The notes beneath the pieces were generated by a model. It saw only the letters and a list, made by a program, of their open reading frames with translations, made no database searches and was not told where the DNA came from. Made by a program: the position numbers and the translations under genes. From Patescibacteria group bacterium (lineage in GTDB: Bacteria > Patescibacteriota > Minisyncoccia > Phycocordibacterales > Phycocordibacteraceae): 27,317 bases of DNA. The stretch is from positions 1 to 27,317 of the forward strand of contig JAHJZL010000063.1 in assembly GCA_018826405.1 (NCBI GenBank), given 5' to 3'. Of the stretch, positions 6,874 through 13,087 are shown in pieces; position 1 is the stretch's first letter; each line of letters opens with the position of its first letter.

Positions 6874-7425
6874 ATGAAGCCTGGTCAGAAGAAGTGGGCG
6901 TACCAAAATACGTTTCTAACACTTGCAAGCATTGCATTGTTCATTGTGCTTGCTGATACACCAGTTGCTCACGCCATGATTCAGCAGATTGGCTCGTATG
7001 GCTACCTCGGATCATTTATTGCGGGAATATTCTTTGTCTCAACCTTTACCGTCGCTCCTTCTGGAGCTGTACTCTTTCACCTTGCTGAGCAGTACAATCC
7101 TGTCCTCATAGCTCTCACCGCAGGAGCAGGTGGGGTATTAGGCGATCTTCTTATTTTTAGATTTGCTCGGGGAGATGCATTTGTGGAGCTTGCTCCAATT
7201 ACAGACCGCATTAAGAAGCATCCAATTTTCTCACTCTTTAAGAGCCCGGGATTCGGATGGTTTACTCCAGTACTCGGCGCTCTTATTATTGCGTCTCCGC
7301 TTCCTGACGAAGCAGGGATAGCTCTTATGGGGTTGAGCAAGATACGTGAATGGCAGTTTATGCTACTTACGTATGTACTCAACAGCACGGGCATTCTTAT
7401 TATTGTGCTGCTTGCACAAATGTAA
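6874..7425 (+). CDS. VTT/DedA-like small integral membrane protein
   Basis: A 183-residue membrane protein with about four or five TM segments: residues 12-28, then the YGYLGSFIAGIFFVSTFTVAPSGA block, ITAGAGGVLGDLLIF-like segment, IIASPLPDEAGIALMGLSKI, and a final C-terminal helix (LLTYVLNSTGILIIVLLAQM). The Gly-rich turn before an acidic residue (GGVLGD) and the PLPDE re-entrant-like segment resemble the VTT fold of DedA/SNARE-associated proteins, but it is shorter and divergent. Those families include lipid scramblases and flippases. I assign only the family likeness. Confidence 0.6.
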   Translation: MKPGQKKWAYQNTFLTLASIALFIVLADTPVAHAMIQQIGSYGYLGSFIAGIFFVSTFTVAPSGAVLFHLAEQYNPVLIALTAGAGGVLGDLLIFRFARGDAFVELAPITDRIKKHPIFSLFKSPGFGWFTPVLGALIIASPLPDEAGIALMGLSKIREWQFMLLTYVLNSTGILIIVLLAQM

Positions 7426-7432
7426 AGCTTGC

Positions 7433-7460
7433 TTGACAGCACATGTTTGCCCAGTAAGCT
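7433..7460 (+). promoter_or_regulatory. Promoter of the XRE regulator
   Basis: TTGACA (7433-7438), 16-nt spacer, TAAGCT (7455-7460), then 6 nt to ATG 7467. Two AAGCTT copies (at about 7425 and 7456) flank the region and could be regulator half-sites. Confidence 0.5.
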
Positions 7461-7466
7461 TCTACT

Positions 7467-7673
7467 ATGCGCGAAACCGTTAGTAACTTAGTGAATACAC
7501 ACCGCACACGAAGCAATGTGACTCAAGAGGAGCTTGCGCTTGCTGTTGGGGTGAGTCGTCAGACTATAATAGCTATTGAGAAAGGGAACTACACACCTTC
7601 AGTGTTGCTCGCACTTAAAATAGCAACGTATTTTAAAGTATCTGTAGAGAATCTATTTACCCTCAAACCATGA
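7467..7673 (+). CDS. XRE-family HTH transcriptional regulator
   Basis: A 68-residue protein that is essentially one Cro/C1-type helix-turn-helix domain: TQEELALAVGVSRQTIIAIEKGNYTPSVLLALKIATYFKVSVENLF, residues about 20-65. This matches the compact YozG-type regulators that have no effector domain. Its stop overlaps the start of the next gene in ATGA, so it is cotranslated with a small membrane protein, an arrangement common for this regulator class. The target is unknown; the two palindromes just past its partner gene (8044-8105) are candidate sites. Confidence 0.93.
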   Translation: MRETVSNLVNTHRTRSNVTQEELALAVGVSRQTIIAIEKGNYTPSVLLALKIATYFKVSVENLFTLKP

Positions 7674-8035
7674 CACGTAACACACTTTTACAACTAGGAG
7701 CGAGTCTTATTTTTCTAGTACTAGCAATAGCCTTCTTAAATCCTTTTGGTCTATGGATGACTGACATGTTCCACATGCTGATTCTCGGACTATTGGTTGT
7801 TGCTTTCGGGATCTTTGCAACGCTCGTTGTACGAGAACAGGGAGGAGACGAGCGTGAACTAGTGCATCGTATGATCGCAGGCAGGGCGGCTTTTCTAACA
7901 GGTGCACTCATTCTTTTGATTGGAATTATTTGGCAAGCATTTACGCACACGCTTGATTACTGGCTCGTGTACGCGCTTCTTGGAATGGTTCTAGCAAAGA
8001 CGCTAGTTCGTATATACGGAGACAGAAGACTGTAG
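7670..8035 (+). CDS. Membrane protein partner of the XRE regulator (DUF2178-like)
   Basis: A 121-residue protein with four hydrophobic segments: about 10-27, 33-50, 68-87 and 96-112. The charged loop between the second and third (REQGGDERELVHRMIAGRAA) resembles the 'DER' loop of DUF2178-type membrane proteins that are often encoded next to YozG-like regulators. Its start overlaps the regulator's stop. A role in sensing or sequestering the regulator at the membrane is inference only. Confidence 0.7.
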   Translation: MTRNTLLQLGASLIFLVLAIAFLNPFGLWMTDMFHMLILGLLVVAFGIFATLVVREQGGDERELVHRMIAGRAAFLTGALILLIGIIWQAFTHTLDYWLVYALLGMVLAKTLVRIYGDRRL

Positions 8036-8043
8036 GTGTGGAT

Positions 8044-8073
8044 AAAGTATGTAAAGTAGACTTTACATACTTT
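8044..8073. promoter_or_regulatory. Perfect 14-bp inverted repeat, candidate operator
   Basis: AAAGTATGTAAAGT (8044-8057), AG spacer, ACTTTACATACTTT (8060-8073). The arms are perfect complements with a 2-bp gap, which suits a dimeric DNA-binding protein better than an RNA hairpin. It lies 8 bp after the 7670 gene and 45 bp before the thioredoxin gene. Confidence 0.65.
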
Positions 8074-8086
8074 CTAAACTAGATAA

Positions 8087-8105
8087 TACTGTAGGTATTA
8101 CAGTA
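8087..8105. promoter_or_regulatory. Second palindrome overlapping the redox-operon promoter
   Basis: TACTGTA (8087-8093), GGTAT, TACAGTA (8099-8105). A perfect 7-bp inverted repeat between the 8044 palindrome and the start codon. The TAATACT inside it and TATAAA at 8108-8113 (5 nt before ATG 8119) are possible -10 boxes, so a bound protein would occlude transcription start. Confidence 0.55.
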
Positions 8106-8118
8106 AGTATAAATAGTT

Positions 8119-8631
8119 ATGGATACACCAAAAAGTTACGCCACTCCTCTTATCATTGGCATTATCGTACTTCTCGGTATTGGAGGAGCTGTGTATGCCT
8201 TCTCACAACCTAAAGGAGACACGATGATGAAGGATGAGTACGCAATGATGGAAAAAGAAGAAGGGGCGATGATGGAGAAAGACAGTGACTCCATGATGGA
8301 AGGAGAAGACAGCATGATGCAAAAGGGCTCATACGAAATGTACAGTTCTGAAAAGTTAGCCCTCGCAGAGAACGGAGATGTCGTACTTTTCTTTAAGGCC
8401 ACCTGGTGTCCAACTTGCCGTGCACTTGATGCGGACATCAAATCAAACACAGGAACTATTCCTTCTGATTTAACTATTCTAGAAGTTAACTACGACACGG
8501 AGACTGCACTCAAACAGAAGTATGGAGTTACCTACCAGCACACGCTCGTACAGGTAGCTGCAGATGGAACACTTATTAAGAAATGGGATGGTAGTCCTAC
8601 TCTAAGTGCACTTATTTCAGAGCGCATATAA
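8119..8631 (+). CDS. Membrane-anchored thioredoxin with Met-rich linker
   Basis: A 170-residue extracytoplasmic thioredoxin-fold protein. Residues 9-28 are a TM anchor. Residues 36-67 form an acidic linker with five Met-Met pairs at 36, 43, 51, 59 and 66, a spacing of 7-8 residues. The thioredoxin domain begins near 75 and has WCPTC with redox cysteines C97 and C100 in FFKATWCPTC. The cis-Pro position appears to be occupied by the YQHTLVQ segment (residues 138-144), where most thioredoxins have T-P, so the cis-Pro is missing or shifted. The 2-nt spacing to ccdA suggests it receives electrons from CcdA. The Met pairs may bind Cu(I) or be reversible methionine-oxidation sites; this is inference. 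Confidence 0.85.
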   Translation: MDTPKSYATPLIIGIIVLLGIGGAVYAFSQPKGDTMMKDEYAMMEKEEGAMMEKDSDSMMEGEDSMMQKGSYEMYSSEKLALAENGDVVLFFKATWCPTCRALDADIKSNTGTIPSDLTILEVNYDTETALKQKYGVTYQHTLVQVAADGTLIKKWDGSPTLSALISERI

Positions 8632-8633
8632 CA

Positions 8634-9362
8634 ATGACGTTTCTTATTGTTTCATTCATTGCGGGAGTTATTACGGTGCTCGCACCCTGTATTTTGCCGC
8701 TGCTTCCTGTTGTAGTGGGGAGCTCAGCAACGGGCAGGAGTAAGTTCACTCCGTATGTTGTTGTAGGATCGCTCGCTCTTTCTGTTATTGCGTTTACGTT
8801 TCTGCTTAAGGCCTCAACACTATTCATTATGGTGCCGCCGCAGACATGGACGTATCTTTCAGGAAGTATTCTAGTTTTGTTTGGTATCACGCTGGTATTC
8901 CCATCATTGTGGGAGAGGCTTCCAGGAATTAGTTTGATCTCTAGAAGTTCAAACAAACTTGCAGGCAAGGGACATCAAAAGAAAAGCCTATGGGGAGACG
9001 CAGTTGTTGGTGCTGCCCTCGGGCCCATCTTCTCAACCTGTTCGCCTACGTACTTCGTTATCCTTGCGACCGTGCTACCTGCATCTTTCTTCCTCGGCAC
9101 TACATATCTTCTGGCGTATACGCTCGGACTCTCGCTCTCATTGCTTCTCATAGCACTCCTTGGACAGCGCTTTGCGGACCGCCTGTCTGGTGTGGCAGAC
9201 TCTCGCGGAATAGTTAAGAGAGTTATAGGAGTTCTGTTTATTGTGCTCGGAATTATGATCGCCGTAGGACTAGAGAAGAAGCTGGAAACACAGATTCTTG
9301 AAAGTGGATACTTTGATATAACAAAATTTGAGCAAGTGCTCTTACAAAAGACAAACATATGA
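8634..9362 (+). CDS. ccdA: CcdA/DsbD-like thiol:disulfide transmembrane electron carrier
   Basis: A 242-residue integral membrane protein with about six TM helices that passes reducing equivalents from cytoplasmic thioredoxin to extracytoplasmic thioredoxin-like partners. The redox cysteines are visible: C19 in the first TM (VLAPCILPLLP) and C136 (GPIFSTCSPTY), the paired halves of the CcdA fold. The LGPIFSTCSPTY form with Pro before and after the Cys is typical. It lies 2 nt after the thioredoxin gene and overlaps the DipZ-like gene by ATGA, so the three form one operon. The C-terminal tail (about 215-242) is hydrophilic and longer than a minimal CcdA. Confidence 0.93.
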   Translation: MTFLIVSFIAGVITVLAPCILPLLPVVVGSSATGRSKFTPYVVVGSLALSVIAFTFLLKASTLFIMVPPQTWTYLSGSILVLFGITLVFPSLWERLPGISLISRSSNKLAGKGHQKKSLWGDAVVGAALGPIFSTCSPTYFVILATVLPASFFLGTTYLLAYTLGLSLSLLLIALLGQRFADRLSGVADSRGIVKRVIGVLFIVLGIMIAVGLEKKLETQILESGYFDITKFEQVLLQKTNI

Positions 9363-10402
9363 AACCGGAACTAGTTATCGGAATAGTGCTAGCTATCTGT
9401 GTCGCTACGGGTATCGGCTTCCTGTTTCTTAACGGATCTTCCGAGCAGGAAACTTCTTCTAGTATTGGCAAGCCATATGTAGAAATTGCTGATCCTGCTG
9501 GCTTCGTTAACTCAGAGGAGTTCACCATTGGGGAGTACATAGGGAAGAAAGTCGTTCTTATAGACTTCATGACCTACAGCTGCATTAACTGCCAGCGCAC
9601 GTTTCCTTATGTGAATGCATGGTACGAGAAATACGAGGATGATGGACTTATTGTCATCGGCATACATACTCCAGAGTTTGCCTTTGAGAAGGACATTAGA
9701 AATGTACGTGAAGCAATGCAGCGGTTTGGTATTAAGTATCCAGTTGTTCTTGATAACAACTATGGAACCTGGAGAGCGTACGAGAATCAATATTGGCCCC
9801 GCAAGTACCTCATAGATATTCATGGGAATATCGTCTATGACCATATTGGAGAGGGGGCGTATGAAGAGACTGAAGCAAAGATTCGAGAACTCCTTAAGGA
9901 GCGTGCTGAATTCTTGAATGAAGAGATTAACCTTGGTGGAGTAACAACTGTAAACGCAAAGAAGGCTACGAAAGTTCAGAGTCCTGAAACATATTTCGGA
10001 GCATCAAGGAATGAGTACTTAGGGAATGGTGTTAGGGGAAGTGTTGGAGAGCGAGCGTATACGCTTCCTCAAGACCCAAAGGGAAATACTTTGTACTTAG
10101 GAGGAACCTGGAAAACAGCACCTGAATACACTGAATCAGTAACAGAGAGCAGTGTCTTGTATCGCTATAGCGCAGGAGCAGTGTATTTAGTTGCTAACGC
10201 TGCTTCTCCAATTGTTGTTGAGGTGTGGCAAGATGGGAAACTTCTTACAGAGGGGGCTGGGTCAGATGTTAAGAATGGCCAGGTAACTATTACAGAAAGC
10301 AGACTGTATGATCTTGTGAATAACGTTACCCCTGGTGAGCATGTGCTTGAGTTACGGGTGAAAGGTGCAGGAGTCCAATTCTTCGCATTTACCTTTGGGT
10401 AG
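9359..10402 (+). CDS. DipZ-like membrane-anchored redoxin with C-terminal beta domain
   Basis: A 347-residue protein: TM anchor (about 5-24), TlpA/redoxin domain (about 38-190) with redox motif CINC (C75, C78) in DFMTYSCINCQRTFPYV, and a C-terminal beta-sandwich (about 210-347) of the type found at the end of DipZ (thioredoxin-like C-terminal domain; WKTAPEYTES and VYLVANA strands). In actinobacterial DipZ, CcdA, redoxin and this domain are one polypeptide; here CcdA is a separate upstream gene overlapping by 4 nt. WPRKYLID holds the cis-Pro of the redoxin fold. It probably reduces or isomerises disulfides of envelope proteins using electrons from the ccdA product. Confidence 0.9.
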   Translation: MKPELVIGIVLAICVATGIGFLFLNGSSEQETSSSIGKPYVEIADPAGFVNSEEFTIGEYIGKKVVLIDFMTYSCINCQRTFPYVNAWYEKYEDDGLIVIGIHTPEFAFEKDIRNVREAMQRFGIKYPVVLDNNYGTWRAYENQYWPRKYLIDIHGNIVYDHIGEGAYEETEAKIRELLKERAEFLNEEINLGGVTTVNAKKATKVQSPETYFGASRNEYLGNGVRGSVGERAYTLPQDPKGNTLYLGGTWKTAPEYTESVTESSVLYRYSAGAVYLVANAASPIVVEVWQDGKLLTEGAGSDVKNGQVTITESRLYDLVNNVTPGEHVLELRVKGAGVQFFAFTFG

Positions 10403-10457
10403 TATCGCTCAAAGGTGCTTTAGAACCTGAACCGCACAGAATGTGCCTGGATGCACT

Positions 10458-10490
10458 TTCATGAAGGCTTAATCTATCGTTTGGTATACT
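10458..10490 (+). promoter_or_regulatory. Promoter of the Gmad2 gene with TTCATGAA box
   Basis: TTCATGAA (10458-10465), 19 nt, then extended -10 TGG-TATACT (10485-10490), 7 nt before ATG 10498. The same box and spacing occur at 2694. Confidence 0.6.
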
Positions 10491-10497
10491 TTTCTAC

Positions 10498-11076
10498 ATG
10501 TTGAAACCAATACTTTACCTTCTGGGCGCCATTGCTATTTTAGGCCTGCTTTTCTTTGCTCTTAATACCTATATCTATAACGAGAAACAAGCAGATACTA
10601 CCTATATAGATCCAGCGACAGTCCTTTCTTTTGAAGACTGTTCTGCTGCAGGATATCAAGTTACAGAGGGAATGCGACGACACTGTACAACTCCTGACGG
10701 ACGCGTGTACACAGAAGAGACTCCTGAAAAGACTACATACGTAAATGCGACTCCTGACATGATTACCGTGTCACTACCGTTTCCTGGAGCAGTTACGGGA
10801 AAGGAGTTTTCAGTTATGGGTGAAGCGAGAGGAAACTGGTTCTTTGAAGCGTCATTCCCAATTACGCTTCTCGACAAAGACGGAAAGGTGCTTGCAACTG
10901 CAGTTGCACAAGCACAGGGAGATTGGATGACTACAGAGTTCGTTCCGTTTACTGCAGAAATAAAAGCACCAGAGAGTTATATGGGTGCTGCAACACTGGT
11001 TCTTAAGAAAGATAATCCATCGGGACTGCCAGAGAACGACGGCTCGGTATCGTTCCCAATTACGATTGAGTATTAA
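10498..11076 (+). CDS. Membrane-anchored Gmad2 Ig-like domain protein
   Basis: A 192-residue protein with an N-terminal TM anchor (about 5-25) and an extracytoplasmic region. A short segment with two cysteines (C43 in FEDCSAAGY and C63 in RRHCTTPDG) is followed by a Gmad2-type immunoglobulin-like domain from about residue 85: ITVSLPFPGAVTGKEFSVMGEARGNWFFEASFPITL, then LVLKKDNPSGLPENDGSVSFPITI, both characteristic of the family. Gmad2 domains are found in bacterial surface proteins and no enzymatic role is known. The two cysteines probably form a disulfide, linking it to the redox operon next door. Start follows a -10 box by 7 nt. Confidence 0.88.
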   Translation: MLKPILYLLGAIAILGLLFFALNTYIYNEKQADTTYIDPATVLSFEDCSAAGYQVTEGMRRHCTTPDGRVYTEETPEKTTYVNATPDMITVSLPFPGAVTGKEFSVMGEARGNWFFEASFPITLLDKDGKVLATAVAQAQGDWMTTEFVPFTAEIKAPESYMGAATLVLKKDNPSGLPENDGSVSFPITIEY

Positions 11077-11082
11077 TCTGTC

Positions 11083-11328
11083 ATGCCTGCGTTTGATATA
11101 AACATTGTCTTCCCAATACTTCTCGGGCTTCTTGCTTTGTTTATACTGCGTGAAGTGCTCGCGTGGTACTGGAAGATAAACAGAGTGATACAACTTCTAG
11201 AGAAGATTGAAGAGAATACCAGAACAGGTACACCAAAGCAGAAGGAATCTCAGAAACCAAAGAAAGCAGGATCAAGCCTCTTCGTTAACTATCAAGATCA
11301 AAACGTAAAGAAAGGATTCTTTGGATAA
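11083..11328 (+). CDS. Small single-TM protein with basic tail
   Basis: An 81-residue protein with one hydrophobic segment (about 8-28), then an amphipathic, coiled-coil-like stretch (KINRVIQLLEKIEENTR) and a Lys-rich, low-complexity C-terminus. It starts 6 nt after the Gmad2 gene and ends in a shared bidirectional terminator. I do not recognise a family. The coiled-coil segment could mediate oligomerisation. Confidence 0.7.
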   Translation: MPAFDINIVFPILLGLLALFILREVLAWYWKINRVIQLLEKIEENTRTGTPKQKESQKPKKAGSSLFVNYQDQNVKKGFFG

Positions 11329-11364
11329 ACAAAACAGGCGCTCCGAGGAGCGCCTGTTTTGTTT
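11327..11364. terminator. Bidirectional terminator between convergent units
   Basis: GGCGCTC, loop CGAG, GAGCGCC, flanked by complementary AAACAAAACA and TGTTTTGTTT. The T-rich arm on either strand serves the gene reading towards it (the 11083 gene on +, csp on -). Confidence 0.9.
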
Positions 11365-11376
11365 AGAAAGCTAGGC

Positions 11377-11577
11377 TTAAACCTTGCTAACCTTGATTGC
11401 GTTTGGTCCGCGAGGGCTCTCGCCGATTTCAAAAGTAACCTGGTCACCCTGACGAAGATCGTCAAAGCTAACATTCACGAGCTCATTTGAGTGGAAGAAG
11501 AGATCCTTTTCCATTCCTTCGCCCTTGATAAAACCAAATCCTTTGTCGGTAAGACCAACGATAGTTCCTGTCTGCAT
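11377..11577 (-). CDS. Cold-shock domain protein (CspA family)
   Basis: A 66-residue single cold-shock domain, an RNA/ssDNA chaperone acting in the cytoplasm. RNP1 (KGFGFIKGEG) and RNP2 (KDLFFHSNEL) are visible, followed by the DLRQGDQVTFEIGESPRGPNA block that ends CspA-type proteins; length is normal. An in-frame TTG at 11583 would add two residues, but ATG 11577 gives the typical MQTGTI start. Unlike most genes here it has a leader of about 90 nt, typical of csp mRNAs whose translation is temperature controlled. Confidence 0.95.
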   Translation of the reverse strand: MQTGTIVGLTDKGFGFIKGEGMEKDLFFHSNELVNVSFDDLRQGDQVTFEIGESPRGPNAIKVSKV

Positions 11578-11706
11578 GTTCAATTTTCTATTCGCACCTA
11601 AATAACATCAACTGCATCACAACCAGAGGAGAGCGAACGCACTGCTTCTTCTACGCGACTTTGCTATTGATATATACAGTTTGCAACAAGTGACATTTTT
11701 TGTCAA
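11578..11706 (-). promoter_or_regulatory. Promoter and long leader of the csp gene
   Basis: On the minus strand TTGACA (11706-11701) is followed after 17 nt by CAAACT (11683-11678) or further on by TATATA (11676-11671). Either -10 box gives a leader of roughly 85-95 nt before ATG 11577, without a clear SD. Confidence 0.5.
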
Positions 11707-11720
11707 CACCCCTTTGAAAT

Positions 11721-11736
11721 CTACACATGTGTGTAG
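11721..11736. promoter_or_regulatory. Palindrome upstream of the NlpE-like gene
   Basis: CTACACA-TG-TGTGTAG is a 7-bp inverted repeat. It includes TACACATGTG, one base from the TACAnnTGTA operator known for CopY/BlaI-type repressors. It lies in the divergent region between csp and the NlpE-like gene, 20 bp upstream of TATCAT (11756-11761), which is 9 nt before ATG 11771. Confidence 0.5.
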
Positions 11737-11770
11737 CGGGGAAGACCCTCGGGTGTATCATTAGCAGTAT

Positions 11771-12235
11771 ATGAAAAAGTATTTGCCTACAGCCCTATTG
11801 GCTCTCTTTGCTTTAATAGTCTTGGCACTTGTACCACCCCCAGCACACCTTACTCAGCCACCCGTTGCAATTCCTATTGAGGGAGGAGCGCAAACATACG
11901 AGGGCATAACTTCGTGTGCTGATTGTCCGGGAATACTAACTCGCCTTACGCTCACAAACTCAGTTACTGGAGCTTCTGGAGGAACTTATGAACTCTCTCT
12001 TACATACCTTGAGAGAGACGTAGAACCATTCGTCTCTCAGGGAGAGTGGGATATTGAGCAGGGAACTCGTACGGATATAGACACAACGGTTATTGTTCTC
12101 GATCCAAGCATGCCAGAGAAGGCACAGCGTTATATGCGTGTAGACGACAACACCATTCGGCAGCTAGATGGAGATGGGAATGAGATTGATTCAGATATTC
12201 CTTTCAATCTGATGCTTGTTGCACCTTCAGAATAG
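11771..12235 (+). CDS. NlpE N-terminal-like envelope protein
   Basis: A 154-residue exported or anchored protein with an N-terminal hydrophobic segment (about 5-22), a Pro-rich linker and one NlpE-type beta-barrel domain. The signature YEGITSCADCPGILTRLTL (C49, C52) matches the CxxC-containing start of NlpE/MliC-like domains, followed by strands such as YELSLTYLER and the RYMRVDDNTIRQLDGDGNEI end. There is no lipobox Cys after the signal, so it is probably held by an uncleaved TM segment. In enterobacteria NlpE signals envelope stress and copper to CpxA; here no Cpx system is present, so only fold and CxxC chemistry can be claimed. The CxxC may respond to metal or to the disulfide enzymes encoded upstream. 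Confidence 0.8.
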   Translation: MKKYLPTALLALFALIVLALVPPPAHLTQPPVAIPIEGGAQTYEGITSCADCPGILTRLTLTNSVTGASGGTYELSLTYLERDVEPFVSQGEWDIEQGTRTDIDTTVIVLDPSMPEKAQRYMRVDDNTIRQLDGDGNEIDSDIPFNLMLVAPSE

Positions 12236-12238
12236 TTC

Positions 12239-12308
12239 TTCATGAAACCTTAATCGCAGTAATGGGATTGTAGTGGATACGCGGCCGTGCCGCTCTAACC
12301 TATATATC
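12239..12308 (+). promoter_or_regulatory. Upstream region of the 12316 gene
   Basis: TATATC (12303-12308) ends 7 nt before ATG 12316. A TTCATGAA palindrome occurs at 12239-12246, as part of a 17-bp stretch matching 10458-10474 at 15 positions, but here it is 56 bp upstream of the -10 box. Confidence 0.45.
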
Positions 12309-12315
12309 TTTATCT

Positions 12316-13035
12316 ATGATTAAATACGGCACCCTAGCCCTTATGTGTGCATTTGGCATCGCCCTTGCTGGTGGTGTTCAAGCACAAACACTCAACACAA
12401 ATACGATGTTGGACGTGAACGCAGGCGCAGACTCAAACAAAGCAACGGTGAGCGCTGACACACTTAATTCAGTTGACGCTGACACCTCAACTTCAAGTGA
12501 CCAAGCAATGGAAGACACTTCCACAAGCGGAACTGGAACTTTGGAGTTTTCTGTCACTCGCGAATCTCTCGGAGCATCTGGCTCTGCAGACGCAATGATT
12601 CAGAGTTCAGCGGATGTAAATTCTAGCGAGAGCTTCCGTGCATACGCACAGAACTCTCTTGAAAGTGACGCGCGCTTTGAAGGAGTTGTAGTAAGTGAGA
12701 ATGGAATGGATCTCACGTACAAGAGAGATGCACGCTTCCTGGCAGTTGTTCCTTCAAAGATGACTGTGCAGGTACACATTGACGACAACGGATCCGTTGA
12801 AGTTAAATATCCCTGGTACTCATTCCTCATGACTTCTGCTGAAAGCCGTGCAGATCTAGAAGCGCGTATTGCTGACGAGATTGCAACTGCATCGGCTGAC
12901 ACTACGATGCAGGCTGATGAAAATTCAGTATCCGGATCAGCTTCTGCTTCAGTTGATGTAGAGCGATGGGCACGCATCTTAGAGCGTGTTCAGGCAGCTC
13001 TTGCAGCTGATGCTTCAGTAGAGGCTTCCTCTTAA
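12316..13035 (+). CDS. Secreted Ser/Ala/Asp-rich protein of unknown function
   Basis: A 239-residue protein with a clear cleavable signal peptide (hydrophobic 5-18, cleavage expected after VQAQ or GGVQA near residue 23). The mature N-terminus (about 25-75) is low-complexity, rich in Ser, Thr, Asp and Ala and acidic. A central conserved-looking region (about 105-170) has GVVVSENGMDLTYKRDARFLAVVPSKMTVQVHI followed by YPWYSFLM, a likely small beta domain. The C-terminus is again Ser/Ala-rich with a helical stretch (VERWARILERVQAALAA). No cysteines are seen in the mature part. I recognise no family. It is probably a surface or released protein. Confidence 0.8.
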   Translation: MIKYGTLALMCAFGIALAGGVQAQTLNTNTMLDVNAGADSNKATVSADTLNSVDADTSTSSDQAMEDTSTSGTGTLEFSVTRESLGASGSADAMIQSSADVNSSESFRAYAQNSLESDARFEGVVVSENGMDLTYKRDARFLAVVPSKMTVQVHIDDNGSVEVKYPWYSFLMTSAESRADLEARIADEIATASADTTMQADENSVSGSASASVDVERWARILERVQAALAADASVEASS

Positions 13036-13044
13036 ATAAATTGA

Positions 13045-13087
13045 TGCATAACAAAAGACCCGCGTGATGCGGGTCTTTTGTTATGCA
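13045..13087. terminator. Bidirectional terminator with 19-bp perfect stem
   Basis: TGCATAACAAAAGACCCGC (13045-13063), loop GTGAT, and its exact complement (13069-13087). TTTTGTT on the + side and its mirror on the - side provide T-rich arms. The 3' arm includes the stop codon of the RND gene. Confidence 0.92.

Noticed and set aside
10434..10446. GCACA-GAA-TGTGC hairpin as terminator of the redox operon
   Set aside because: A 5-bp stem with no T-run; too weak to call.
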